Positions 1 to 5,967 of a DNA stretch of 6,967 bases are shown one piece after another; within the stretch, counting starts at the first letter, position 1; each line of letters starts with the position of its first letter. The DNA is taken from positions 1-6,967 of the forward strand of contig JAHQWF010000099.1 in NCBI GenBank assembly GCA_029856055.1, read 5' to 3'. The translations under genes were made by a program, and so were the position numbers. The stretch is from Candidatus Njordarchaeota archaeon. Lineage in GTDB: Archaea; Asgardarchaeota; Njordarchaeia; Njordarchaeales; Njordarchaeaceae. The notes under the pieces are model-generated. The model made no database searches, was not told the origin of the DNA, and saw nothing but the letters and a program-made list of their open reading frames with translations.

Positions 1-2
1 AA

Positions 3-653
3 GAAATACTTATCAACTTATTCGATACTTTAACAGTCCGTAAAGAACTTCCTGAGAACATAGCTGAGTATTTCGGTTCTTTAACATGGATAACAATAAC
101 ATTAGCGAAAATGTGGTACTCATTATCTATGTTCAATGAATTATACAAACTTATAGAGAAAGCTATTAACGCCATCTTAAATCTTGTAGAACTTGTTGAT
201 GAAGAAACGAAAGTTATATTAAAGTCGTACAAATTCAACTTAAGACTGCGTAGAGCTATAGCTAGATTCTTCTCGGAACTGGGAATAGAACAAGTTGAAG
301 AAGATTTAGCCGAGTGTAGAAATATCTTGGCTGAAATCGAGGGAAAATATGATCCAATAGAATTAGCATACATGAAATGCAGTTTGATACTATTCGATAG
401 TAGAATCAAGAACTCTCTTAAACAATTTGATCAATCCATAATTAACATGCGTGATTTTATATCAATAATTTCCTCGATTCCTCCTAAGCAATTAAATCAA
501 ATAAAGGCTAGAGAAATATTTAATAGAGCGTACAAAGCGCTCAAAGACATCAAAATCCTGACTAGAGGTAAGATTGATCACAAATTAAGAGAAACAATTA
601 TTGAGATAGAGAATGAGATAAGATCACTGAGGAGAAAATTCATCTCATCTTAA
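3..653 (+). CDS. Unrecognised all-helical protein, 5'-truncated by the window edge
   Basis: I do not recognise this gene. The frame is open from the left edge through a TAA at 651-653, giving 216 visible codons, so the real start probably lies outside the window. An ATG at 111 is in frame but has no ribosome binding site, and the 36 codons before it read like protein, so I treat it as internal. The visible product is rich in Leu, Ile, Lys and Glu, with amphipathic stretches suggesting a helical bundle or helical-repeat fold. It ends in a charged helix of alternating Glu and Arg/Lys. A Trp/Leu/Ile-rich stretch near the left edge could be a packed helix; I see no clear membrane segment. There are two Cys (the ECR and MKCS contexts), too few and too far apart for an obvious metal site. 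No catalytic motif is visible. It is followed by an AT-rich gap and a separately promoted gene, so its partners would be to the left. Confidence 0.6.
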   Translation, partial: EILINLFDTLTVRKELPENIAEYFGSLTWITITLAKMWYSLSMFNELYKLIEKAINAILNLVELVDEETKVILKSYKFNLRLRRAIARFFSELGIEQVEEDLAECRNILAEIEGKYDPIELAYMKCSLILFDSRIKNSLKQFDQSIINMRDFISIISSIPPKQLNQIKAREIFNRAYKALKDIKILTRGKIDHKLRETIIEIENEIRSLRRKFISS

Positions 654-721
654 CTTAATTAATCTTACAATCTAATATAGTGCTCTAAAATCATTTATTT
701 CCACATTAATTAATAATAAAA

Positions 722-730
722 CAAATATAA
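722..730 (+). promoter_or_regulatory. TATA-like box upstream of the longin-like membrane protein gene
   Basis: The AT-rich element AATATAA lies in the 654-840 gap. Archaeal transcription usually starts about 25 bases past the box centre, here near 751. A second candidate, TTATTTAAAT at 808-817, would put the start near 837. The first gives a leader of about 90 bases for the ATG at 841, or a nearly leaderless transcript for the TTG at 757; the second gives a nearly leaderless ATG transcript. The sequence does not decide between them. Confidence 0.3.
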
Positions 731-831
731 GGTAGGATTTATTCTCCAGATTATTTTTGATTAAATTTTTATACATCAAAAATATTCTAAGTATTAATGC
801 TCTGGCCTTATTTAAATCAAGAATTGTATTT

Positions 832-836
832 GTGAT
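832..836 (+). promoter_or_regulatory. Ribosome binding site supporting the ATG at 841
   Basis: GTGAT matches the 3' part of the archaeal consensus GGAGGTGAT. It sits in the same register to the ATG (six bases between the second G of GTG and the start) as the sites of the isomerase and DUF1634 genes. This favours 841 over the upstream TTG at 757, which has no such site. Confidence 0.45.
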
Positions 837-840
837 ACCG

Positions 841-1722
841 ATGATCTATCTGATGTACCTTGCATCTGAAGAAGGAACGTTGATATGGAATTATGTTCAC
901 CCTAAAATCCCAGATCACATTCTTGAGAGAATTGCTGGAAGAGACCATAGCTTAATGGTTAATTTCTTATCTGCTGTCTCAATGTTTGGTTACGACGCTC
1001 TTGGGAGCAGAGTTCAGATAATTGAGTTTGAGCATGTCAAAATGTCCTATAGATATATTGATTTAGATGGCATACGTATCTTAGCTGTAGCAATAACTGA
1101 CCCAGAGGACAACTCTAAACTAGTTTGGAGTGCTTTTGAGGATTTCTTGAACAAGAATCGTCAGTACCTAGAAAGGATAGTGCCTGGGGACGCTGGTTTA
1201 ATAAATCAGGAGGGGGCTGAGAAAGCATCACTTATATTAAGCAGAGAGCTAACAAGGACACTTGAAAGGAAAGTTAGGAAATTTGAGGTTCTGGGGAGAA
1301 GAGACCTAAAGAATATGCTTATTGCCTTAGTTATAGGTATAGTTTTCTATGCAATATCTATATCAATTACTTATGTGATGTATACGTCTTATGGACTGCA
1401 ATACGATTTAACGGAATTCTTTATAACTATCGTCTTCTTAGATTTCATCTTACCTGGAGCCTTCATAGGGTGGATAACTGGTTATTGGCGAGGAGCACTA
1501 ATAAATGGAATAATTGTAGCTATTCTTAGTTTAACGGTATTAACAGCTATTTGGTGGCCGCAACTTCTTGGAGCAGTTTTATCAATTTTCAATATAAGGC
1601 CTGAAATCATTATCGTGGGAGTTGTGATCGTGGCAGGTGTGATAGGAGCAGCTATGGGGTTAATTGCAGCGTTTGTTGCTTGGTATTTTGTTGAGATAAG
1701 AACATTTGTTCCTGCTAAATAG
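841..1722 (+). CDS. Membrane protein with N-terminal longin/roadblock-like domain and four C-terminal membrane segments
   Basis: Function unknown. From the ATG at 841 the product has 293 residues. Residues 1-115 read as strands at 2-8 and 12-19, a helix at 35-50 (LMVNFLSAVSMFG), three strands near 57-63, 66-72 and 77-86, and a final helix at 90-114. That ββαβββα order is the longin/roadblock pattern used in GTPase-linked and trafficking proteins; the fold call is my inference from pattern. A charged linker with an amphipathic helix (about 124-156) leads to hydrophobic segments near 159-181, 191-213, 217-238 and 254-285. There is no signal peptide, so the N-terminal domain should be cytosolic. 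The start is chosen because the fold begins at this Met and a GTGAT site precedes it; a TTG at 757 would add 28 residues, hydrophobic in part, without a binding site. It has its own promoter-like region, and the next gene has another, so it is probably monocistronic. No catalytic motif is seen. Confidence 0.75.
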   Translation: MIYLMYLASEEGTLIWNYVHPKIPDHILERIAGRDHSLMVNFLSAVSMFGYDALGSRVQIIEFEHVKMSYRYIDLDGIRILAVAITDPEDNSKLVWSAFEDFLNKNRQYLERIVPGDAGLINQEGAEKASLILSRELTRTLERKVRKFEVLGRRDLKNMLIALVIGIVFYAISISITYVMYTSYGLQYDLTEFFITIVFLDFILPGAFIGWITGYWRGALINGIIVAILSLTVLTAIWWPQLLGAVLSIFNIRPEIIIVGVVIVAGVIGAAMGLIAAFVAWYFVEIRTFVPAK

Positions 1723-1730
1723 TTTTATTT
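1723..1730 (+). terminator. T-rich tract after the longin-like gene
   Basis: TTTTATTT directly follows the TAG stop. Archaeal RNA polymerase often terminates at T-runs without a hairpin. The tract overlaps the TATA box of the next gene, and a further T-rich stretch follows at 1750-1760. Confidence 0.25.
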
Positions 1731-1737
1731 ATAAATA
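1728..1737 (+). promoter_or_regulatory. TATA box for ribose-1,5-bisphosphate isomerase
   Basis: TTTATAAATA is a good archaeal TATA box. The predicted transcription start, about 25 bases past its centre, is near 1757. That leaves a short leader containing the GGTG site at 1774-1777, so the isomerase gene probably has its own promoter. Confidence 0.55.
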
Positions 1738-1773
1738 ATCTATTTCTGAAAATTTTCTTCATCACAATTTTCT

Positions 1774-1777
1774 GGTG
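1774..1777 (+). promoter_or_regulatory. Ribosome binding site deciding the ATG start at 1784
   Basis: GGTG lies six bases before the ATG at 1784. The GTG inside it (1775-1777) is in frame and would add three residues (MLV) if taken as a start, but it is better read as part of the ribosome binding site. Confidence 0.7.
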
Positions 1778-1783
1778 CTTGTT

Positions 1784-2743
1784 ATGTCGAGTGATGAGCA
1801 AGTTCTAAACTTCGTGAAGAATATTCGGGATGATATAGCTAGTTTGAGGATTCGCGGAGCAACAAGAATTGCTGTTACTGCTATGGAGACTATTAAAAAA
1901 GTTCTTAATGAGGCAACGAATTCTGGTTTAAGGAAAGTGTTAGAGACAACAATTGAGCTTTTATATTATAGTAGACCTACTGAACCAGCTATGCAAAATG
2001 GTTTAAGATTAATTAAATCTGTTTACAGAAGTCTTATGGAGGAAGAATCCGATGCAGATACAATAAGAGACGTTCTAACTGAAACAGCTGATAACTATCT
2101 GAAGATGCTTAGAAACGCATTCAACAAAATAATTGAAATCGGTTGGAAACGTGTTCCAGACAAAGGAATCATGATGACTCATTGCCACTCTACAACAGTA
2201 GTTGAGATCCTGAGAAAAGCTAAGGAGAAGGGAAAAGAGATTAAAGTTATAACTTCCGAAACTAGACCGATTTATCAGGGTAGAAAAACAGCTAGAGAAT
2301 TGGCTGAGAGCGGTATTGAAGTACTGTATATTGTTGATAGTGCGATGCGATGGGCCGCTAAAAAATATAAACCCGATATCGCTTTAATTGGATCGGATGC
2401 TATAGGGAGCAATGGAGTAATAGTAAATAAGATAGGGAGTAAGCTTCTTGCTTTAGTAGCTAAAGAATTTGATTTCCCACTATATGTCACAACAATGCTT
2501 TTGAAACTAGATTTAAAATCCGTTTTAGGAGATTACATCCCAATGGAGATGAGAGATCCTAAGGAAATTTGGTATGATGCTCCAGAAGGAGTAACTATCC
2601 TTAACCCAGCATTTGAAACGGTCTCACCAGAATACATAGATGCAATCATAACTGAAGCTGGAGTGATACCACCAAGCGATGTTCTTAGATCATTTAAAGA
2701 AACTTACCCAAAGATATGGGAAATCATAAAAATAGATGAATAG
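1784..2743 (+). CDS. e2b2: Ribose-1,5-bisphosphate isomerase (archaeal e2b2 family)
   Basis: Cytosolic isomerase converting ribose-1,5-bisphosphate to ribulose-1,5-bisphosphate, the second step of the archaeal AMP (pentose bisphosphate) pathway that feeds type III RuBisCO. The fold is that of eIF2B regulatory subunits and methylthioribose-1-phosphate isomerases. The 319 residues from ATG 1784 match the usual family length of about 320. Visible motifs are RIRGA at 22-26, THCHS at 132-136 with Cys134, SETRP at 158-162, IVDSA at 183-187, GSDAIGSNG at 203-211 with Asp205, and NKIGS at 215-219. Cys134 and Asp205 correspond to the catalytic Cys133 and Asp202 of the Thermococcus kodakarensis enzyme (from memory). 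They separate it from eIF2B subunits, which lack both, and the AMP phosphorylase next door separates it from a methylthioribose-phosphate isomerase. It has its own TATA box and ribosome binding site and ends 3 bases from the oppositely oriented phosphorylase gene. Confidence 0.92.
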   Translation: MSSDEQVLNFVKNIRDDIASLRIRGATRIAVTAMETIKKVLNEATNSGLRKVLETTIELLYYSRPTEPAMQNGLRLIKSVYRSLMEEESDADTIRDVLTETADNYLKMLRNAFNKIIEIGWKRVPDKGIMMTHCHSTTVVEILRKAKEKGKEIKVITSETRPIYQGRKTARELAESGIEVLYIVDSAMRWAAKKYKPDIALIGSDAIGSNGVIVNKIGSKLLALVAKEFDFPLYVTTMLLKLDLKSVLGDYIPMEMRDPKEIWYDAPEGVTILNPAFETVSPEYIDAIITEAGVIPPSDVLRSFKETYPKIWEIIKIDE

Positions 2744-2746
2744 AAT

Positions 2747-4054
2747 TTAATATGTTTCCTCAAGTGAAGTAGGCATTAAGAACTGGGCTTGGACTATCCT
2801 TTTCCTTATCATTCCTTCTATTATAATTGGTTCTAAAGTTCGAGCTAGACTCAATGCCTCATCTAACCTAGTTTCACTATTCGAAAAAATAGTGATCACT
2901 GGTTCACCCTTCTTGACATGCCTTCCTCCCTTCTTATGTACAATGACACCAGCTCCCTTATCTTGTGGAGCGCCAGCAGCTCTAACAATAGCCATTATCG
3001 CCCGATTATCTATTGAAACAACATAGCCATCTGCTGTCGCCTCGATATTCGCAGTATATTGCCCTACGGGTATGTCTTCTGATTTTATATTTGGATCTCC
3101 GCCTTGAGCCTCTATGATTTCTTTCATCTTCTTGAGCGCCTTACCAGATTTAAGAATCTCCTTAGCTATCTCTGAACCCCTATTAGGCGCAGCTCTTCCA
3201 GTCATTTCCATAAGCATGCCAGCTAATCCAGTAGCTTTTTCAACAAGAGACGTTGAAGGCATCTTTCCCTCTAAAGTCATTAATGCTTCTCTAGCTTCTA
3301 ATGCTGGACCAACCGCATTCCCTATCGGTTGATCGCCATAAGTTATAGCTCCCTCCACATGAACATTTAGTTTCTGGCCCAGATCGACAAACATTCTGGC
3401 TAACTTCATGGCATCTTCCATGGTTTCTGCTTTCGTGCCACGTCCCTGAGGTATATCTATCACTAGATATTTAACACCCATAGCTACCTTCTTAGCCATT
3501 ATTGAAGCAAGCAATTGAGATATGGGATCTATCCTTAAGACACTCTCAACTTTCTGTATAAATAAGTCATCCGCTGGAGCGATATCTAATGCTCCACCCC
3601 AAACTATGCAACCATTAGTCTTATTAACGACTTCCTCAACCTCCTCTAATGTTAAATTAACGTTAGCTAAGACTTCCATCGTGTCTGCTGTGCCAATAGT
3701 AGTTATGCTCCTAGAACTAGTCTTAGGGATCTTCAAGCCAGTGGAGGCTATGATGGGGGCGATTAACAAAGACACCTTATTGCCAGGGACACCGCCGATA
3801 CTATGCTTATCAACGGTATTTGGACCAAAATCAACGGTCTTACCAACCTCAACCATGGCCAAAGTCAAATCAGCTATCTCATCAATCGAGAACGGCTTGA
3901 GGTATTGTCTTACAATGAATGCTGCTATTGCTACATCTGGTAGTTTTCCAGTTAAAGCGTCACTAATTATCTTTTTTAATTCATCTTTATTGAGCCTCTT
4001 TCCATCAAGAGCCTTCTTGACAAGCTCTATTGTATCCAACCCCTTTATCTGCAT
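2747..4054 (-). CDS. deoA: AMP phosphorylase, short form without the N-terminal domain
   Basis: Phosphorolysis of AMP (in related enzymes also CMP and UMP) to the free base and ribose-1,5-bisphosphate, in the cytosol; first step of the pathway whose second enzyme is encoded tail to tail. It belongs to the thymidine/pyrimidine phosphorylase family. In 435 residues I see an α-helical part (about 1-70), the phosphate-binding KHSIGGVPGNK at 83-93, the AMP loop SRSITTIGT at 114-122, CIVWGGAL at 149-156, Asp176, Ser184 and Lys208 (equivalent, from memory, to Asp256, Ser264 and Lys288 of the T. kodakarensis enzyme), GGDPNIK at 318-324, and AAGAPQDKGAG at 359-369 in the C-terminal α/β domain. Compared with the characterised enzyme of about 503 residues, the first 80 or so are absent; the upstream frame reaches a stop about 50 bases before the ATG, so they were not missed. 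The ATG at 4054 has a GAGGGT site six bases upstream. A base-specific nucleoside phosphorylase is the main alternative; the isomerase neighbour favours AMP. Confidence 0.88.
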   Translation of the reverse strand: MQIKGLDTIELVKKALDGKRLNKDELKKIISDALTGKLPDVAIAAFIVRQYLKPFSIDEIADLTLAMVEVGKTVDFGPNTVDKHSIGGVPGNKVSLLIAPIIASTGLKIPKTSSRSITTIGTADTMEVLANVNLTLEEVEEVVNKTNGCIVWGGALDIAPADDLFIQKVESVLRIDPISQLLASIMAKKVAMGVKYLVIDIPQGRGTKAETMEDAMKLARMFVDLGQKLNVHVEGAITYGDQPIGNAVGPALEAREALMTLEGKMPSTSLVEKATGLAGMLMEMTGRAAPNRGSEIAKEILKSGKALKKMKEIIEAQGGDPNIKSEDIPVGQYTANIEATADGYVVSIDNRAIMAIVRAAGAPQDKGAGVIVHKKGGRHVKKGEPVITIFSNSETRLDEALSLARTLEPIIIEGMIRKRIVQAQFLMPTSLEETY

Positions 4055-4060
4055 ACTATT

Positions 4061-4066
4061 ACCCTC
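4061..4066 (-). promoter_or_regulatory. Ribosome binding site of AMP phosphorylase
   Basis: On the minus strand GAGGGT lies six bases before the ATG at 4054. Its GAGG occupies the same register as the GGTG sites of the neighbouring genes. It fixes the start of the short form. Confidence 0.65.
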
Positions 4067-4099
4067 ATTATAGCTATTAATCTGGTTTAAAATTGTTTT

Positions 4100-4122
4100 T
4101 CTCAGTTATTTAAGTGCTGAGA
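4100..4122. repeat. Inverted repeat TCTCAG-N11-CTGAGA in the AMP phosphorylase promoter region
   Basis: Perfect 6-base arms at 4100-4105 and 4117-4122 flank an AT-rich core that reads CACTTAAATAA on the minus strand, itself TATA-like. The position, between the distal TATA-like box and the start, suits a repressor operator or a transcript hairpin. Short arms like these can also arise by chance. Confidence 0.35.
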
Positions 4123-4132
4123 TATTTATATT
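4121..4132 (-). promoter_or_regulatory. TATA-like box for AMP phosphorylase
   Basis: The minus strand reads AAATATAAATATC-like sequence (AATATAAATATC). A start about 25 bases downstream would lie near 4101, giving a leader of roughly 47 bases. A second TATA-like stretch at 4105-4115 would give about 30 bases. The gap 4055-4243 holds no supported gene. Confidence 0.45.
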
Positions 4133-4152
4133 GTAGATGATAAGTTTTCTAC
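4133..4152. repeat. Second inverted repeat GTAGA-N10-TCTAC upstream of the AMP phosphorylase TATA box
   Basis: Five-base arms at 4133-4137 and 4148-4152 lie just upstream of the distal TATA-like box on the minus strand, where archaeal activators and the BRE act. Its arms differ from those of the repeat at 4100-4122. Confidence 0.25.
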
Positions 4153-4243
4153 TAGATATAATTGATTATGATGCTTTTGTTAATGAGTGCAATCTATTTA
4201 TTTATTATCTTTCTAAATATTAATCAATAATGATTATGTTGAC

Positions 4244-5467
4244 TTAAAGAAATTTATCTAGTGTGAGGTGACTCAATCTCTTTAACAACCAAGACCTTTT
4301 AACTAAATCTATGTTAAGACTATTTTTCTCTCTTATCATTATCTCTCTCAATAAATATTCAACGTCACCTTTCTTAATTGGATGTGATCTAAGAGCTAAT
4401 CTAACACTCTCCCTTATTTGCCAATTACCAACTGGCGCGAAGTACTTAGGTGTGATTATTCTCACGGCAATGACGGCTGCAACTCTATTTATTTTATTTA
4501 AATATTCTAATATCGCGTATTTAATTGCCATATAACCGCCATCCAACTTATTGGGTTTACCACTATAATCTTCGTGTATATGAATAATTACTGGCTTACT
4601 CGACTTTTTAACCCACACACTAAATGGTAACCATATCTCAAACATCTCCATCGACCAATAATCATTAGGAACTAGAACTATGTAATATTTATTCCCTAAG
4701 TACTCCCAGTAGTACAAAGCAGCTTCACTCAATTGCTTAGAATGCTTAATATTTTTTAGAAAGAAATTGCTCATTATAGTGTCAGTAGCTGTTATACTCC
4801 ACCTCGTGGGAACAATCCTTCTTCTAGGTTTAACACCAAGTAAGCCGGCGGAAAGCAGTCTCTGGATATAATAGAAGTTTAATCCATGTTTCCATAATTC
4901 CGGGATAATTATTGAAGCTTTTACATTTTCGCTAATCGCTTGTTCCACTTTCTTAGTTGTCACGGGATTACTAGCTATCTCAATTCTCTCTAGAACACCC
5001 GATGCACCAATAGGCGGGATATTCGCATCAAATCTTATTAATAATTTCGGCTCCTTTTTTAGGTAAATGTCAACATCCACTGGTCTCAAACTTATTATCA
5101 TTTCTTTTATATCATTGACAAAGTAAAAATGCTTTGTTACCTCAACTTTACGAAATGCATATAGCATATTTATTCTCATCTTTAGTATGTCTACGAGATC
5201 TAATCTGTTCCGAGCCCAACTTTCTGGATCCTCTAAGGCGAAATCAAAATTATGTGTAGATATTGGCCCAACATTAACCTTTGGATAACCGTAATCACCA
5301 ATCAATAAGTTGGGAGGAGAAAAACCCTCAACACTTCTTTTACCTATTATATTTTTAGCATCTTCAATGAGTGAAGACTGCTTAATTAATATGGGACATA
5401 CCCTGGCCCCACAAAGTTTTTTAGCGCCCTTGCATAAAGCACAGATCTCTTGCGGAATTCTAGGCAT
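4244..5467 (-). CDS. Nre-family archaeal DNA repair protein (DUF650/DUF651)
   Basis: Member of the archaeal NreA/NreB family, linked in Haloferax volcanii to survival of DNA-crosslinking damage and to PCNA binding; the reaction is not established. The 407 residues are a usual length. Near the N-terminus Cys9-x2-Cys12 and Cys19-x4-Cys24 form a likely zinc-binding site. Then follow LIGDYGYPKVNVGP at 55-68, DPESW at 80-84 and RPVDVDIYLKK at 128-138 in the N-terminal (DUF650) half, and VPTRWSITATD at 219-229, DGGYMAIKYA at 309-318 and GNWQIRESVRLAL at 347-359 in the C-terminal (DUF651) half. The C-terminus, HLTLDKFL, resembles a PCNA-interacting box with His in place of the usual Gln. ATG 5467 is the first start after an in-frame stop at 5480-5482. 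No ribosome binding site precedes it; an AT-rich TTTAAAATAAA lies just upstream, so a leaderless transcript is plausible. It is separated from both neighbours by 150-190 bases, so it is probably a single-gene unit. Confidence 0.9.
   Translation of the reverse strand: MPRIPQEICALCKGAKKLCGARVCPILIKQSSLIEDAKNIIGKRSVEGFSPPNLLIGDYGYPKVNVGPISTHNFDFALEDPESWARNRLDLVDILKMRINMLYAFRKVEVTKHFYFVNDIKEMIISLRPVDVDIYLKKEPKLLIRFDANIPPIGASGVLERIEIASNPVTTKKVEQAISENVKASIIIPELWKHGLNFYYIQRLLSAGLLGVKPRRRIVPTRWSITATDTIMSNFFLKNIKHSKQLSEAALYYWEYLGNKYYIVLVPNDYWSMEMFEIWLPFSVWVKKSSKPVIIHIHEDYSGKPNKLDGGYMAIKYAILEYLNKINRVAAVIAVRIITPKYFAPVGNWQIRESVRLALRSHPIKKGDVEYLLREIMIREKNSLNIDLVKRSWLLKRLSHLTLDKFL
4247..4270 (-). other. 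C-terminal PIP-like (PCNA-binding) motif of the Nre protein
   Basis: These codons specify the last eight residues, HLTLDKFL. The PIP consensus is Q-x-x-[LIM]-x-x-[FY]-[FY]. Leu403 and Phe406 fit, Leu407 is an aliphatic replacement of the last aromatic, and His400 replaces Gln. A terminal position is typical of archaeal PIP boxes. Confidence 0.5.
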
Positions 5468-5480
5468 TTCTAGAACACTT

Positions 5481-5492
5481 TATTTTAAATCA
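5481..5492 (-). promoter_or_regulatory. TATA-like element just upstream of the Nre gene
   Basis: The minus strand reads TGATTTAAAATA about 15-25 bases before the ATG at 5467. That is slightly close for a standard box but agrees with the missing ribosome binding site, that is, a leaderless or near-leaderless transcript. A second AT-rich candidate, CTTAAATATG near 5533-5542, would give a leader of about 40 bases. Confidence 0.3.
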
Positions 5493-5624
5493 ATTACTAA
5501 ATCACCACTAACTACTTTTTTAAGCGTTGAAGCATATTTAAGGAAATCATAATGCGTTTGTCCTAGCAATATAATAAATATTAATTAATGAGTGATACAA
5601 TAATTATTAAATCAAATTAATTGT

Positions 5625-5957
5625 TTAAAAAAGTAGTAATCTCAATAAGATAACAAAGATTAACATTAAAATTGCAGCGATTGTTATTATGGATAAACCT
5701 TTTTCTTTTTTAACAATGTATACTATGTCAAGATAAAATAATGAGACTATTGGGATTAAAATTAGATTAAAAATGCCTAGATATATTATTGCTAACGGAT
5801 CCCCTGACATTATCTCAGTTAATAGTTCATTTATCTGTATTTTTTGATCAAGATATACCCCTTGCTTGTTTATTAGCAGAGATAATCCAATGATGAAGAT
5901 TATTATACTGGTTATTACAGCGACCTTGATATATTTATACAGGTCATATTCATTCAC
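5625..5957 (-). CDS. Small DUF1634-type membrane protein, partner of the TauE/SafE exporter
   Basis: A 110-residue, very hydrophobic protein with three membrane segments, near residues 9-28, 52-78 and 84-109. Polar residues are confined to the N-terminus (NEYDLYKY), a loop with Glu and Asp after the first segment, and a KKEKG turn before the last. Size, three-helix layout, the Gly/Leu/Ile-Pro centre of the second segment and position right after a TauE/SafE gene are typical of DUF1634; I assign it by pattern and context. Its role is unknown, perhaps an accessory or stabilising subunit of the exporter. I choose the GTG at 5957 because GGTGAG, overlapping the TAG stop of the exporter, lies at the right distance. 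The GTG at 5966, three codons earlier, is part of that site. The 9-base gap suggests translational coupling and one transcript. Confidence 0.75.
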   Translation of the reverse strand: MNEYDLYKYIKVAVITSIIIFIIGLSLLINKQGVYLDQKIQINELLTEIMSGDPLAIIYLGIFNLILIPIVSLFYLDIVYIVKKEKGLSIITIAAILMLIFVILLRLLLF

Positions 5958-5961
5958 TAAT

Positions 5962-5967
5962 CTCACC
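5962..5967 (-). promoter_or_regulatory. Ribosome binding site of the DUF1634 gene, overlapping the exporter stop codon
   Basis: GGTGAG on the minus strand begins with the last base of the TAG stop (5967-5969). Six bases separate its GGTG from the GTG start at 5957. The ribosome finishing the exporter would cover this site, which fits coupled translation. Confidence 0.6.

Noticed and set aside
757..840. 28-codon N-terminal extension of the longin-like protein from a TTG
   Set aside because: The inferred fold starts at the ATG at 841, which has a GTGAT site in the usual register; the TTG has none. A near-leaderless TTG start cannot be fully excluded because a TATA-like box lies at 722-730.
1775..1783. 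GTG start for the isomerase, three codons upstream of the ATG
   Set aside because: This GTG is part of the GGTG ribosome binding site of the ATG at 1784.
1791..1797. GTGATGA resembling the C box of an archaeal C/D guide RNA
   Set aside because: It lies in the isomerase coding sequence and I found no properly spaced D box (CTGA) downstream.
3522..4073. Long plus-strand open frame (183 codons) opposite the AMP phosphorylase
   Set aside because: It is antisense to a strongly supported conserved enzyme, and its product has the Ser/Thr/Leu-rich composition of a shadow frame and no motif.
5512..5550. 12-codon minus-strand open frame (MISLNMLQRLKK) upstream of the Nre gene
   Set aside because: It has no ribosome binding site, such length is expected by chance, and the transcript may start downstream of it.
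5310..5552. Plus-strand open frame spanning the 5' end of the Nre gene
   Set aside because: Most of it is antisense to the cysteine-motif region of the Nre protein and it lacks a ribosome binding site.
5958..5966. GTG start for the DUF1634 protein directly after the exporter stop
   Set aside because: This GTG belongs to the GGTGAG ribosome binding site of the GTG at 5957 and has no site of its own.
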